Source of the DNA: Chitinophagales bacterium
Lineage (GTDB): Bacteria; Bacteroidota; Bacteroidia; Chitinophagales; Chitinophagaceae
Length of the DNA: 64,000 nucleotides
Assembly: GCA_020636495.1 (NCBI GenBank)
Contig: JACJXQ010000008.1
Span: 62,001 to 126,000, forward strand
Reading direction: 5' to 3'
Positions 8,060-17,139 of this stretch are shown piece by piece; position 1 is the first letter of the stretch; each line of letters starts with the position of its first letter. A program made the position numbers and the translations under genes. Below the pieces are notes generated by a model. That model was given only the letters and a program-made list of their open reading frames with translations, had not been told where the DNA came from and did no database searches.

Positions 8060-10006
8060 ATGAGGATTCTCAATTTTACATTATTAATAGCAGTCACCTC
8101 TATATGGTTTAATGCTGAGGCACGTAATGAATGTTCCGAAAGAAGCATTCTGCGAGGTATGCAGAAAACAACGGTTGCAACTCCGGAAGAGGATAATTAT
8201 GATGTAAAAGGGCTGAAATTTGATATAAATCTAACAAATACTGGTCTTACAATAAGCGGCAATGTAACTACATACGCACGCACATTAATATCTAATTTCA
8301 ATGTCTATGCATTTGAACTGGATACAGCGCTGACTATTGACTCTGTAAAAGTGAATAATCAGCCTGTAACAATAACAACATCCGCAAATGTGAGAAGAGC
8401 CCAGATAGGCAATGCTTTAGCAAATAATACAGATTTCACAGTACAGGTGTTTTATCATGGTACGGCTCCTGCAGGAACCGGGCAGTTTTTTACCGGGGGA
8501 TTGAACTATGTCAAAACACCTTCCGGTACAGAGATCATGTACTCATTGAGTGACGACCTGTTTGCCAAAGACTGGTGGCCCTGCAAACAGTCATTACAAG
8601 ACAAGATAGACTCTGTAACCATGTGGGTGACAGTGGATGACAACCTGAAAGTTGCAAGTAACGGGTTGTTGAAAAACACAACTACAATGCCGGGAAATAA
8701 ACTGCGTTATGAATGGGAAACAAAATACCCGATTGACTATTACCTTGTAGCGGTAGCAGTGGGCCCATTCAGCGACTACAGTTACTATATGCACTATACA
8801 GATGGCAGTGGAGATTCGATGCTTGTACAAAACTACCTGTTTGACAGCAGTACTTACATGACCTCTATCAACAAAGCCACCTTTGACACCACAGGACAGA
8901 TCATAGACTATTTCTCGAAGCTATTTGGCAAATATCCCTTCAAAGATGAGAAATACGGGCATTGTATGACTGCGCTTAGCGGAGGTATGGAACACCAAAC
9001 CATGTCGTGGTTGGGCACATCAAACCTCGCACCTCAACTTGTTTCGCACGAGTTGGCCCACCAATGGTGGGGCAACAGCGTTACCTATAGCCGGTGGGAT
9101 CATGTATGGCTTAGTGAGGGCTTTGCCACCTATGCAGAACAGTTATTCCTGGAACATTTTGATGGACCACAAGCTGCCAAAACTGAAAGAACAGCTACAT
9201 TTGGCAACGTACTGGGCGCAGCAAACGGTAGCGTGTGGGTAGATGATACCACCAATGTGGGCAGAATATTCGACAACCGGCTTACGTACGATAAAGGCGC
9301 ATCTGTAGCTCATATGTTACGATACCTTGCGCCCGAAGACAGCCTTTTCTTTGTCGCTTTACGGGCCTACCAGCAACAACATAAATATGGCAATGCGCAA
9401 ACGTCTGACCTGCAGACTGCTATGGAACAAGCCTATAATATGCCATTGGACAGCTTTTTCAGGCAGTGGGTATACGGTCAGGGATACCCGACATACAATG
9501 TAAAATGGGCACAATCAGGAAATATACTACACCTGAAATTCGTTGAGGGCACCTCACATAATTCCGTCAAACATTTTAACCTGCCCGTTGAAGTACTACT
9601 CAAATCGCCGACCGGTGATACAATAGTAAAGATCAGTGATGCTGATCTGCTTAACCACAATATCATAATTTGTAACAAAACCATAAACGGCGTAGTGGTA
9701 GATCCTAATGATGAGATCGTTAATAAAACAGGCACTGTTACTAGCGACCCTACCCTTTTGTCTGTACCTGTAGATATGTTCAGTCAAATGAAGGTATTCC
9801 CCAATCCTGCTGAATACGGCTGGCATATTTCAGGTATAACGACCGATTCACATATACGGCTGTATGACATCAGCGGCAAAATGGTATGGACCGGCAGCGC
9901 TGCATCAGATACGTATATACCGGCTCATAACCTTGCACATGGCATATACATTTTACAATTAAATGCTCCCGAAGCAGGTACAGGCTATTTCAGGTTGGTA
10001 AAATAA
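8060..10006 (+). CDS. Secreted M1-family metallopeptidase with T9SS sorting domain (paralogue)
   Basis: Second M1 metallopeptidase, 648 aa, with the same layout as its upstream neighbour: signal peptide, beta-sheet N-domain, catalytic domain and T9SS sorting tail (MKVFPNPAEYGW onward). The zinc site HELAH is at 330-334 with Glu353 in SEGF, and the GGMEH exopeptidase motif is at 308-312. Catalytic residues fall at the same numbers as in the first copy, but the sequences have diverged widely outside the motifs, so the duplication is not recent. The DWWPCKQ segment before the catalytic domain is shared by both. Probably surface exported and involved in peptide utilisation. Confidence 0.92.
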   Translation: MRILNFTLLIAVTSIWFNAEARNECSERSILRGMQKTTVATPEEDNYDVKGLKFDINLTNTGLTISGNVTTYARTLISNFNVYAFELDTALTIDSVKVNNQPVTITTSANVRRAQIGNALANNTDFTVQVFYHGTAPAGTGQFFTGGLNYVKTPSGTEIMYSLSDDLFAKDWWPCKQSLQDKIDSVTMWVTVDDNLKVASNGLLKNTTTMPGNKLRYEWETKYPIDYYLVAVAVGPFSDYSYYMHYTDGSGDSMLVQNYLFDSSTYMTSINKATFDTTGQIIDYFSKLFGKYPFKDEKYGHCMTALSGGMEHQTMSWLGTSNLAPQLVSHELAHQWWGNSVTYSRWDHVWLSEGFATYAEQLFLEHFDGPQAAKTERTATFGNVLGAANGSVWVDDTTNVGRIFDNRLTYDKGASVAHMLRYLAPEDSLFFVALRAYQQQHKYGNAQTSDLQTAMEQAYNMPLDSFFRQWVYGQGYPTYNVKWAQSGNILHLKFVEGTSHNSVKHFNLPVEVLLKSPTGDTIVKISDADLLNHNIIICNKTINGVVVDPNDEIVNKTGTVTSDPTLLSVPVDMFSQMKVFPNPAEYGWHISGITTDSHIRLYDISGKMVWTGSAASDTYIPAHNLAHGIYILQLNAPEAGTGYFRLVK

Positions 10007-10042
10007 GAAAGAACCTTAAAATGCAGAGATTGTTATATATGG

Positions 10043-10050
10043 TATCTTTG
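10043..10050 (+). promoter_or_regulatory. Bacteroidota -7 element before terC
   Basis: TATCTTTG matches the TAnnTTTG -7 consensus and lies 40 bases before the terC start. No clear -33 TTTG at ideal spacing, so support is moderate. Confidence 0.45.
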
Positions 10051-10090
10051 CAAAGTAATTACGAAAGCATCGGCAGCCAACAAAGCATAC

Positions 10091-10942
10091 ATGGATAATC
10101 TTCAGGAACTATTTCAACAAATAATTGATAAGCCCATCCCTTCACTTTCCATTATTCTCAACCTGGTACTGATAGAGAGCCTCCTGTCTGTTGATAATGC
10201 AGCGGTATTAGCCACTATGGTAATGGACCTGCCCAAAGACCAACGCAAAAAGGCACTGAAATATGGTATAGTAGGAGCTTATATATTCCGGGGGATATGC
10301 CTGTTCTTCGCTGTTCTGCTGGTGCAGGTATGGTGGTTCAAACCGGTTGGTGGTATCTACTTGCTATTCCTTACCGGCAAATACTTCTTTCAGAAGCAGG
10401 AAGAAGAAAGCCCTGAGACCATAGCAGATGAACTGAACCGCAAAAAGAAAAGTGCACTGTATCATAAGACGATCGGTGCTTTTGGCCCTTTCTGGTCAAC
10501 TGTGATACTGGTAGAACTTATGGACCTTGCCTTTTCTATTGACAATGTAATAGCCGCTACGGCCTATACCAAAAACATCATCCTCATATGGGCGGGCGTG
10601 TTTATCGGCATACTCGCCATGAGATTCGTGGCGCAGGGTTTTGTCCGCCTGATGGAAAAGTACCCTTTCCTGAATGCATGTGCCTACACGGTTATCGGTA
10701 TACTTGGGGCCAAACTCACTATGTCAGTGCTCACACATTTCTACCCTTGTACGCCCTTTACCAACTTTCTTGAAGGACCTCAAGCCTGCCTCGATATGGA
10801 GGGTGGACAAATGCCCGTTGGCGAACATGCGATAGTTTGGGGGGATGTCCTGATGTCTTTTATCAGTATCGGCATTTTTGTTATACCTGTGATGACCTCT
10901 ATCCTCTTTAATTTCCCGAAGCATCGGCAGCATCAGGGGTAG
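10091..10942 (+). CDS. TerC-family integral membrane protein
   Basis: Polytopic inner-membrane protein of 283 aa. The TerC/YkoY/Alx family signature is visible as two internally related halves. Each carries an acidic membrane motif, IESLLSVDNAAVLA near 28-41 and VELMDLAFSIDNVIAA near 141-156. About seven hydrophobic spans. Family members are linked to manganese export or metal homeostasis during protein secretion, but tellurite resistance itself is not implied. The last 11 codons overlap, in the opposite direction, the end of the PorQ gene (35 shared bases). Confidence 0.88.
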   Translation: MDNLQELFQQIIDKPIPSLSIILNLVLIESLLSVDNAAVLATMVMDLPKDQRKKALKYGIVGAYIFRGICLFFAVLLVQVWWFKPVGGIYLLFLTGKYFFQKQEEESPETIADELNRKKKSALYHKTIGAFGPFWSTVILVELMDLAFSIDNVIAATAYTKNIILIWAGVFIGILAMRFVAQGFVRLMEKYPFLNACAYTVIGILGAKLTMSVLTHFYPCTPFTNFLEGPQACLDMEGGQMPVGEHAIVWGDVLMSFISIGIFVIPVMTSILFNFPKHRQHQG

Positions 10943-12056
10943 AATAGAAATCCCAGTCGGGGTAGGTAGCATTCCAGTGTATCTTGTCGCCTATTTTACC
11001 TATTCCAAAGAGTTTATTCAGTGCTATATCAAGGCCCAGCTCATTATATGCACCCGCAACATGATAATGAGAACGGGAATAGTGCACCTGGAAACGGTTA
11101 AGGTCTATACCGACACCGTACGCAAAACCTGCCATGCCTGTCTTATCCTTTATCACCAGCTCAGAGCGACGCAGGTGATTATATGAAGCTGTAACCAACA
11201 CCCTCTTACCCAGCAGTATCTCAGCCCCGAATATGAAATGCCTGAACAGCTTGTCGGTAAAGTAGGTCTTTGTTTTATTGTCCTCTTCCGTAGTGCCGAA
11301 CAGGTTATTACTTTGTGCATCTGCGGGGTTATCATAACGAACATCCCATTGGTACAGGTGATGTAAAGTCGCTATCAACCTCAACGGGACGTATTTGAAA
11401 CGCTTGGTGATGCCTATCTGTACGTCAAAAGGCAGCGGTTCTGCCGGATTATTGGGATTGTACTTTTTCAGCATCACCCCCATATTTTTGGCCACAGCGC
11501 CAATTGTAATGAGCGATGCCGTGTCCATATAAGTAATGCCAACATCAGCCATGGCGGCATAGGCATTCCGGTCGTACAGGGTAGACTGTGCATATTTCAG
11601 CGAAGCCCCATAGCGCCATTTCTGCAGGTATTGCCTGGAAGCACCTATGGTTATGGCATAGTCACTGGCGTTGAAATCGCCCATTTCGTTACCCAGGTTA
11701 TCTGTACGGGTAAACTTGCCATAGTTGAGGTATTGTACCCCCAGCAGGAAAGAGGTTTCCAGCTTGGGTACGTGGTAGCCATATTGCAGATTAGATACAC
11801 TGATGCCTGAATAGTAAAAATTCTGGTTGAGACCCAGTGTGTTGTGCAGACCCGGCCGCATCAGCGAGGGGTTCTGCATAGCCAGCGAGATATCCTTATC
11901 AGCATTGGAAACGTTCATACCACCGAGGGCCGAAACATGCGGACCCGAGGGTAGCCTGAGAAATTCCATAGCACTCTGCCCGCCTACCACCTGCGCAACG
12001 GCGGGTGATGCAGCAAGACAAAACAGGTATATACTGGTCAGGATACTTTTTGGCAT
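10908..12056 (-). CDS. porQ: Type IX secretion system protein PorQ
   Basis: Outer-membrane beta-barrel of the PorV/FadL-like group, 382 aa with a signal peptide. The segment after the signal (GGQSAMEFLRLPSGPHVSALGG, then NPSLMRPGLH) is the typical PorQ opening. The rest is amphipathic beta strands with aromatic ends. PorQ works with PorU/PorZ at the cell surface to attach T9SS cargo. This fits the many T9SS-tailed proteins in the window. Convergent with terC, with overlapping 3' ends. Confidence 0.88.
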   Translation of the reverse strand: MPKSILTSIYLFCLAASPAVAQVVGGQSAMEFLRLPSGPHVSALGGMNVSNADKDISLAMQNPSLMRPGLHNTLGLNQNFYYSGISVSNLQYGYHVPKLETSFLLGVQYLNYGKFTRTDNLGNEMGDFNASDYAITIGASRQYLQKWRYGASLKYAQSTLYDRNAYAAMADVGITYMDTASLITIGAVAKNMGVMLKKYNPNNPAEPLPFDVQIGITKRFKYVPLRLIATLHHLYQWDVRYDNPADAQSNNLFGTTEEDNKTKTYFTDKLFRHFIFGAEILLGKRVLVTASYNHLRRSELVIKDKTGMAGFAYGVGIDLNRFQVHYSRSHYHVAGAYNELGLDIALNKLFGIGKIGDKIHWNATYPDWDFYSTPDAADASGN

Positions 12057-12108
12057 ATGTTGTTAACGTATGATCAGCATTTATATTGCTGTAAATGCGT
12101 TAGTTATA

Positions 12109-12942
12109 TTACTTACCGCTTTCAGCAGCCTTTTGCATCTCTTCTACAATAGCCTGGCTGACACCCGTACTGGAGAAGCCGCCATCATGGAAGAGGTTTT
12201 GCATGGTCACCATACGGGTAAGGTCGCTGAACAGGCTGACGCAGTAATTAGCGCAATCCAGTGACGACGCACTACCTAAAGGAGACATTTTATTAGCATA
12301 TTCAAAAAAGGCGTCGAAACCTGATACACCTGAGCCTGCGGTAGTAACAGTCGGCGACTGTGAAATGGTGTTCACCCTTACTTTTTTAGCAATACCATAG
12401 TGGTAGCCAAAGCTGCGGGCGATACTTTCCATCAGAGCCTTAGCTTCTGCCATATCGTTGTAACCCGGGAAGGTGCGTTGTGCCGCTATGTAGGTCAGTG
12501 CTACCACAGAACCCCACTCGTTGATGGCATCCAGCTTCATGCAGGATTGTAATACTTTGTGCAGCGACAAAGCGGATATATCCAATGTTTTCTGGAAGTT
12601 GTCGTAATTAGTAGCTGTATAAGGGAAATTCTTCCTTACGTTGGGAGACATGCCAATGCTATGCAAAACAAAATCCAGCTTACCGCCCAGCACTTCCATG
12701 CTCTTGTTCAGCAGGTTCTCTATATCCTCAACCGATGTAGCATCGGCACCAATTACTTCAGCATTGTTACACTGCTTCGCCAGTTCATTGATCTTGCCCA
12801 TACGCAAAGCGATAGGAGCGTTGGTCAATACTATTTCACCACCCTCTTCGCACACGCGCAGTGCAGTTTGCCAGGCAATAGAACGTTCGTCCAGCGCACC
12901 GAAAATGATACCTTTTTTTCCCTTAAGCAGTTGATTAGCCAT
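12109..12942 (-). CDS. fabI: Enoyl-[acyl-carrier-protein] reductase FabI
   Basis: NADH-dependent enoyl-ACP reductase, 277 aa, catalysing the last step of each fatty-acid elongation cycle in the cytoplasm. It is an atypical short-chain dehydrogenase with the N-terminal nucleotide-binding region GKKGIIFGALDERSIAW, followed by SIGMSPN. The catalytic Tyr-x6-Lys pattern is present in GYNDMAEAKALMESIAR. Length and motif spacing are normal. Upstream on the minus strand is an unusually long non-coding stretch with direct repeats that may hold its regulation. Confidence 0.95.
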   Translation of the reverse strand: MANQLLKGKKGIIFGALDERSIAWQTALRVCEEGGEIVLTNAPIALRMGKINELAKQCNNAEVIGADATSVEDIENLLNKSMEVLGGKLDFVLHSIGMSPNVRKNFPYTATNYDNFQKTLDISALSLHKVLQSCMKLDAINEWGSVVALTYIAAQRTFPGYNDMAEAKALMESIARSFGYHYGIAKKVRVNTISQSPTVTTAGSGVSGFDAFFEYANKMSPLGSASSLDCANYCVSLFSDLTRMVTMQNLFHDGGFSSTGVSQAIVEEMQKAAESGK

Positions 12943-13120
12943 AACTAGGTCTGTTTTAAATATTTAGGAATGGTAAAAGTAGAAAAAAAAGTATTGGTTT
13001 TCGCCTCTTATTAGCCTTGAGCTATATGGTGTATGGTGTTGTTTTTCATATTTCGGGTTTTATGTGGTTATATATGTAAATTAATTTGCGGCTATCATTC
13101 CCAAGTGTAAAAACATGCCT

Positions 13121-13140
13121 TTTTGTATCGTTTTGTATCG
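13121..13140. repeat. Exact tandem 10-bp duplication
   Basis: Two abutting copies of TTTTGTATCG. The 10-base period places both on one face of the helix, as in some regulator sites. It could also be simple slippage. Confidence 0.6.
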
Positions 13141-13228
13141 AATTGTTGCGGTTTTCAGGGTATCGTAAATAGAAACACATCGCAATTATATTATTTAAAT
13201 ATATAAGTATTGATACAGCGCGGAGGTT

Positions 13229-13247
13229 TTGTTAAGTATTGTTAAGT
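13229..13247 (-). promoter_or_regulatory. Direct-repeat motif ACTTAACA, 10-bp period (upstream of fabI)
   Basis: Read toward fabI the sequence is ACTTAACAATACTTAACAA, two copies of a CTTAACA core one helical turn apart. The same motif, with 18 of 19 bases identical and in the same orientation to its downstream gene, occurs before alaS at 30240-30258. It lies about 290 bases from the fabI start. Confidence 0.45.
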
Positions 13248-13536
13248 AATATTGAGTGTGTCTCTGTTATTATCAATCCTCATTCCGCATAAATGACAAT
13301 ACCTTCTATGAATCGCGGTGTTGTGCAGGAAATCACCCGAACCACAAAACATGTTACTATTGTATACTATTTCAAAGAACCAGTGTGTTATATACACTAT
13401 TAAATTATAGTCAAATATACAATAATTTCATGTAAATGTCAAAACTAATATGGCTGGCTAATTTGTAATAATATGAGTAGGGCGTCACCTGGCAGGGATG
13501 GGAACGGGATAAACTTTGCCCGAGCTAACCACCCCG

Positions 13537-13595
13537 ATTTTCAAAACCCATCAAAGATGGTTTTGAAAATATCCCCTCCTAGTAACAGGAGGGGA
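13537..13595. repeat. Two adjacent hairpins, possible interspersed repeat
   Basis: The first hairpin pairs 13537-13552 with 13556-13570 (15 pairs, one bulged C, loop AAA). The second pairs 13572-13580 with 13587-13595 (TCCCCTCCT / AGGAGGGGA, 6-base loop). Neither is followed by a T run on either strand, so they are not ordinary terminators. The arrangement resembles short intergenic palindromic elements. Copy number elsewhere in the genome is unknown. Confidence 0.55.
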
Positions 13596-13648
13596 GTTGA
13601 ATATTTGATAATAATCATGGGCTTAACATTAGCAATTATTATGAACAG

Positions 13649-13906
13649 TTACTCTTTATTTTCCTCCCAGGTGTCTTTGATGTCAGGTGTATTCATGGGT
13701 TTGGAGTAATAGTGGCCTGTTCCATGCTTTTTTCTTGCTCGTTCAGCCATAATTATACCAACAACTGAGGCAGGAATAAACAACAAAAAATACCAATAGT
13801 TAAAATGACCCATTAAACTATATAAACCAGCGATGACAAGCACTGCTATAAAAACAGGGCTGAGAAATATCTTTATCCAATAGATCATTTCCATCAGCAA
13901 ATTCAT
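13649..13906 (-). CDS. Small two-span membrane protein, 85 aa
   Basis: Two hydrophobic segments (about residues 6-30 and 35-50) are separated by a short turn containing NYWYF. They are followed by a basic and polar C-terminal tail (ARKKHGTGHYYSKP), probably cytoplasmic. Ends at 13649, close to the hairpin region, and is followed on the same strand by nothing obvious. The upstream PorE-like gene is transcribed toward it with a 32-base gap, so the two may form a short leftward transcript. No family recognised. Confidence 0.65.
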   Translation of the reverse strand: MNLLMEMIYWIKIFLSPVFIAVLVIAGLYSLMGHFNYWYFLLFIPASVVGIIMAERARKKHGTGHYYSKPMNTPDIKDTWEENKE

Positions 13907-13938
13907 ATGTACTTGATTAATACATAGACTTTAACCCA

Positions 13939-15879
13939 TCACCGCCTGATAATTACCTCTACCCTTCGGTTCCTGTCGCGACCAATTTCGGTGTCGTTTG
14001 ATGCTATGGGATCTGCTTCTCCCCAGCCCTGGGTGTTGATATTCAGTTCGTCGATGCCGTAGCCCATTATTTCTTTCTCCACTATCCTGGCGCGCTCTGC
14101 CGAAAGCTGCTCATTGATCATGGGTGTGCCCGTATTATCAGTATAGCCATTTATCATCACTACATAGCCCGTTTCTGCCAGCCAGGGCTCCATAGCTGTT
14201 TGTATCAGCGTCCTGTCAGAATCAGAAAGCGCCTTGCTGTTGATGGGAAAATGAACGGTAAAAATGAGGCTGTCATGTATCGGAGCGGAGTATCCCTGCG
14301 GCAACAGTGGTATGTTCCGCTCAATATACATATCTGCTTCCCGTGATGTTTTTTCTGCCCATATAGTGTCTGTAATAGCCTGGTAGCCTATCCTGTCTGC
14401 CGTATACAGGTATTTTTTACCGGCAGGAAGGGTGATCATAAAACTACCGTCACCACGATTACTCACAAAACGATACAGGTGCGCACCTGTTTTCACATCG
14501 CTGATATTCACTGCGGTGTAGTTCAGCTTGTTTTGGGTCAGGCTATCGTAAGCATAGCCTTTCCATGCCACAACAGGCACCGGTTGCAGGTAAGTCGCCA
14601 GTTTAGTCCGGTACAGGTCATAATTACCTTCGGTGCTGTCCCTGTCCGATGCAAAAAACGCTGTTTGGCCGTCCATGGTCACAGATATGCTTTTTTCGTT
14701 GCCATTAGAGTTGATAGGGTAACCCATATTAATGGGTGCCGACCATGTAGTATCATTTACTTTGCGGCAATAATACAGGTCGGAGCCGCCCATCCCGGGG
14801 TGGCCATCGCTTGTGAAATAGAGTGTACGATTGTCAATATGAATGAATGGCGCGGTCTCATCGCCGGGCGTATTGATCTGCGGGCCCAGGTTGCGGGGCA
14901 TACGCCACAGGCCATCGTCGAAAGTGGAGACCCAAAGATCCAGCCCGCCATAGCCACCTTCGCGGTTGCTCACAAAATACAGGTCGCGGTTATCGGGCGA
15001 CAGGCAGGGCATGCCTTCATAAGCCGTAGTATTAATAGTAGCGCCAAAGCTCTGCCCGATAGACCATACACTGTCAGCCGTATAGGCCATGAACAGGTCG
15101 CAGCCACCCTGGTCCCAGCCGTTCTCGCTGCGGTTGTCGCAACGCATATAGAACAGGTAGTGCCCGTCGGCAGACACGGTCTGTGCCGCCTCATGGTCGG
15201 GTGTGTTGGTAGGCCTGCCCAGGTTGCCACCGGACAGCCAATCGCCACAGGTATCCAGGTGGGTGTGGTAACAATCCATATCTACATTATTCACCATACG
15301 GGTGAAATATAGTTGTGTAGTATCGGCGGGGATAAACGGGTGCAGCTCCGGGTATTGTGTATTCACCCTCGGGCCAAGATTATATACGCTGTCTTTCAGC
15401 ATGTTTTTCAGCGCAGCCTGCATAAATATGGCCTGTTTGCGCAGCACCTCCCATTCTTTATTGCCCGCGCCATTGTGACCGGCTATCAGTTGCATGGCCT
15501 GTGCGGGCTTATAATCGTACAGCAGGGAGCGTGCCAGCGGCAGGGCGAAGGCTGTTTGACCGTTCTTACAACTACGCGATGCATTAACGAATACCTCGGT
15601 TGCCTTGTCAAATTTACGGTCGGTAAAATACCATGTACCCAGCGTACTGTATGCTTCGGCATAGCCCGGGTAGGTTTGTATGGCCTTGTGCATAGCCACA
15701 TAAGCCAGGCTGTCTTTCTTCTTCAGGTGGTATTGCAGGGCAGTGTTATACTCTTTTACAGCAGCATCCGGCACCTGTGCAAATACAGGTGCTGCGAACA
15801 GGAGGCAGTATGTAAATATGATGTACTGTCGCAATATGAACCTCAATAATAGGTAAAAATAATAACCTATGCCGTTCAT
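13939..15879 (-). CDS. OmpA-family protein with TPR and PD40 domains (PorE-like)
   Basis: Exported 646-aa envelope protein. A signal peptide lies in the first 35 residues (ending near VFAQ). Next come TPR-like helices (about 38-160), then a beta-propeller of PD40/WD40-like repeats (about 165-420) with recurring YFTSDG, YFVSNREGG and FFASDRD blades. A short carboxypeptidase-regulatory-like beta domain (about 440-510) follows. The C-terminus is an OmpA peptidoglycan-binding domain (about 540-646, with NGYTDNTG and RNRRVEV). This architecture is that of PorE, a T9SS protein anchoring the apparatus to peptidoglycan, but several paralogues of this shape occur in Bacteroidota, so which one this is remains open. 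Confidence 0.85.
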   Translation of the reverse strand: MNGIGYYFYLLLRFILRQYIIFTYCLLFAAPVFAQVPDAAVKEYNTALQYHLKKKDSLAYVAMHKAIQTYPGYAEAYSTLGTWYFTDRKFDKATEVFVNASRSCKNGQTAFALPLARSLLYDYKPAQAMQLIAGHNGAGNKEWEVLRKQAIFMQAALKNMLKDSVYNLGPRVNTQYPELHPFIPADTTQLYFTRMVNNVDMDCYHTHLDTCGDWLSGGNLGRPTNTPDHEAAQTVSADGHYLFYMRCDNRSENGWDQGGCDLFMAYTADSVWSIGQSFGATINTTAYEGMPCLSPDNRDLYFVSNREGGYGGLDLWVSTFDDGLWRMPRNLGPQINTPGDETAPFIHIDNRTLYFTSDGHPGMGGSDLYYCRKVNDTTWSAPINMGYPINSNGNEKSISVTMDGQTAFFASDRDSTEGNYDLYRTKLATYLQPVPVVAWKGYAYDSLTQNKLNYTAVNISDVKTGAHLYRFVSNRGDGSFMITLPAGKKYLYTADRIGYQAITDTIWAEKTSREADMYIERNIPLLPQGYSAPIHDSLIFTVHFPINSKALSDSDRTLIQTAMEPWLAETGYVVMINGYTDNTGTPMINEQLSAERARIVEKEIMGYGIDELNINTQGWGEADPIASNDTEIGRDRNRRVEVIIRR

Positions 15880-15927
15880 TCATAAAAACAGAACTTTGTA
15901 TTTTCAGCAATACTGAACTTTTTCCAT

Positions 15928-17133
15928 ATGAGCACAATGATAAAATGTCCCCAATGCGGCAATGAATTTCAACCTGACGAGGCCGCGAGGGATGAAATAA
16001 GGAAGGAATACAGAACGGAGATGATGAGCTGGCAGAAGAAGAAAGAGGAGGAACTGAACAGCAAATTGCAGCAGAAAGAGGAAGAAACCCGCAAGCAACT
16101 GGAGGAGGTGCGCAAGAATCTGGGCACGCAGATAGAACTACAGGTGAAAAAGAAGCTGGAGCACGACTACGAAACGCAGATGAAATTTCTGCAACAGCAG
16201 AATAGCGAGAACGAGGCGCGACTGGCGGATGCGAGGAAGAAAGAACTGGAGTACCTGAAAAAAGAACAGGAGATACTGAACCGTGAAAAAGAACTGGAGC
16301 TGGAAATGCAGAAGATGCTGAGCGAAGAGAAGAACAAACTCTCAGAAAGCATCAGGAAACAGGAGGAGGAACGCAACCAACTGAAGTTTAAAGAATATGA
16401 GAAACAACTGGAGGACCAGAAAAAGCTGGTAGAAGAGATGCGTCGCAAAGCGGAGCAACGCTCGATGCAGATGCAGGGCGAAGTGCAGGAGCTGGCGCTG
16501 GAAGAGATGCTACGAAGCACTTTCCCTTTTGACATAGTGGAAGAGGTAGGCAAAGGCGTGCGTGGTGCCGACTGTATACAGACCGTACGCAACAACCTGG
16601 GGCAGGACTGCGGCAAGGTGATATATGAGAGTAAACGCACCAAAGATTTCAGTGCCGACTGGATAGAGAAACTAAAGGCCGATATGCGCAGCCAGGGTGC
16701 AGATATAGCCGTACTGGTGACACAGGCCATGCCTAAGGATATGGAGACCTTTGGCGAAAAGGATGGTATATGGATATGCTCGTTTGCGGAAGCTAAAGCG
16801 GTGGCACAGGTGCTGCGCGACTCGATACTGCGGGTGTATAACGTGACCAAAAGCCAGGAGAACAAAGGGGATAAAATGACCCTGCTATACAGCTACCTGA
16901 CAGGCAGCGAATTTACCGAACAGTGGAAGGCCATACGCGAGGGCTTTATGTCTATGAAGGTATCGATACAAAAAGAGCGTGACGCTATGGAGCGCATATG
17001 GAAGGCCCGTGAGAAACAACTGGAAAAGATACTCCTCAGCTCAGCACACATACGCGGCTCAATAGACGGCATAGCAGGAATGGATAGTATAGATATGAAC
17101 CTGCTGGATGATGGGGTGGATATGATAGATTAG
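15928..17133 (+). CDS. DUF2130 domain coiled-coil protein
   Basis: Cytoplasmic protein of 401 aa. It begins with a small zinc-ribbon-like half (KCPQCGNEF near residues 5-13). A long charged coiled coil follows (about 25-185, rich in E, K, Q, R and L). The C-terminal DUF2130 domain runs from about 190 (EVQELALEEMLRSTFPFD). It carries conserved GADCIQTV, YESKRTKDFS and WIEKLKADMRSQGADIAVLVT segments, which recall a nuclease-type alpha/beta fold, as in RmuC relatives. Activity is not established. Alternative ATG at 15937. Followed after 6 bases by a small unknown gene, probably co-transcribed. Confidence 0.85.
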   Translation: MSTMIKCPQCGNEFQPDEAARDEIRKEYRTEMMSWQKKKEEELNSKLQQKEEETRKQLEEVRKNLGTQIELQVKKKLEHDYETQMKFLQQQNSENEARLADARKKELEYLKKEQEILNREKELELEMQKMLSEEKNKLSESIRKQEEERNQLKFKEYEKQLEDQKKLVEEMRRKAEQRSMQMQGEVQELALEEMLRSTFPFDIVEEVGKGVRGADCIQTVRNNLGQDCGKVIYESKRTKDFSADWIEKLKADMRSQGADIAVLVTQAMPKDMETFGEKDGIWICSFAEAKAVAQVLRDSILRVYNVTKSQENKGDKMTLLYSYLTGSEFTEQWKAIREGFMSMKVSIQKERDAMERIWKAREKQLEKILLSSAHIRGSIDGIAGMDSIDMNLLDDGVDMID

Positions 17134-17139
17134 AAGTAT

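Larger units (their letters stand above)
12943..13648. other. Non-coding stretch upstream of fabI
   Basis: About 700 AT-rich bases without a credible gene; a 78-codon frame at 13473-13709 overlaps hairpins and has no protein character. It contains a tandem 10-base duplication (13121-13140), a two-copy 10-bp-period direct repeat (13229-13247) and two adjacent hairpins (13537-13595), each listed separately. Confidence 0.7.

Noticed and set aside
14479..15312. A 277-codon plus-strand frame over the PorE-like gene
   Set aside because: Antisense to a clearly recognisable TPR/PD40/OmpA protein; its own translation has no domain and irregular composition.
16167..16865. A 232-codon Ser-rich minus frame over the DUF2130 gene
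   Set aside because: Artefact of the coiled-coil codons read backwards.
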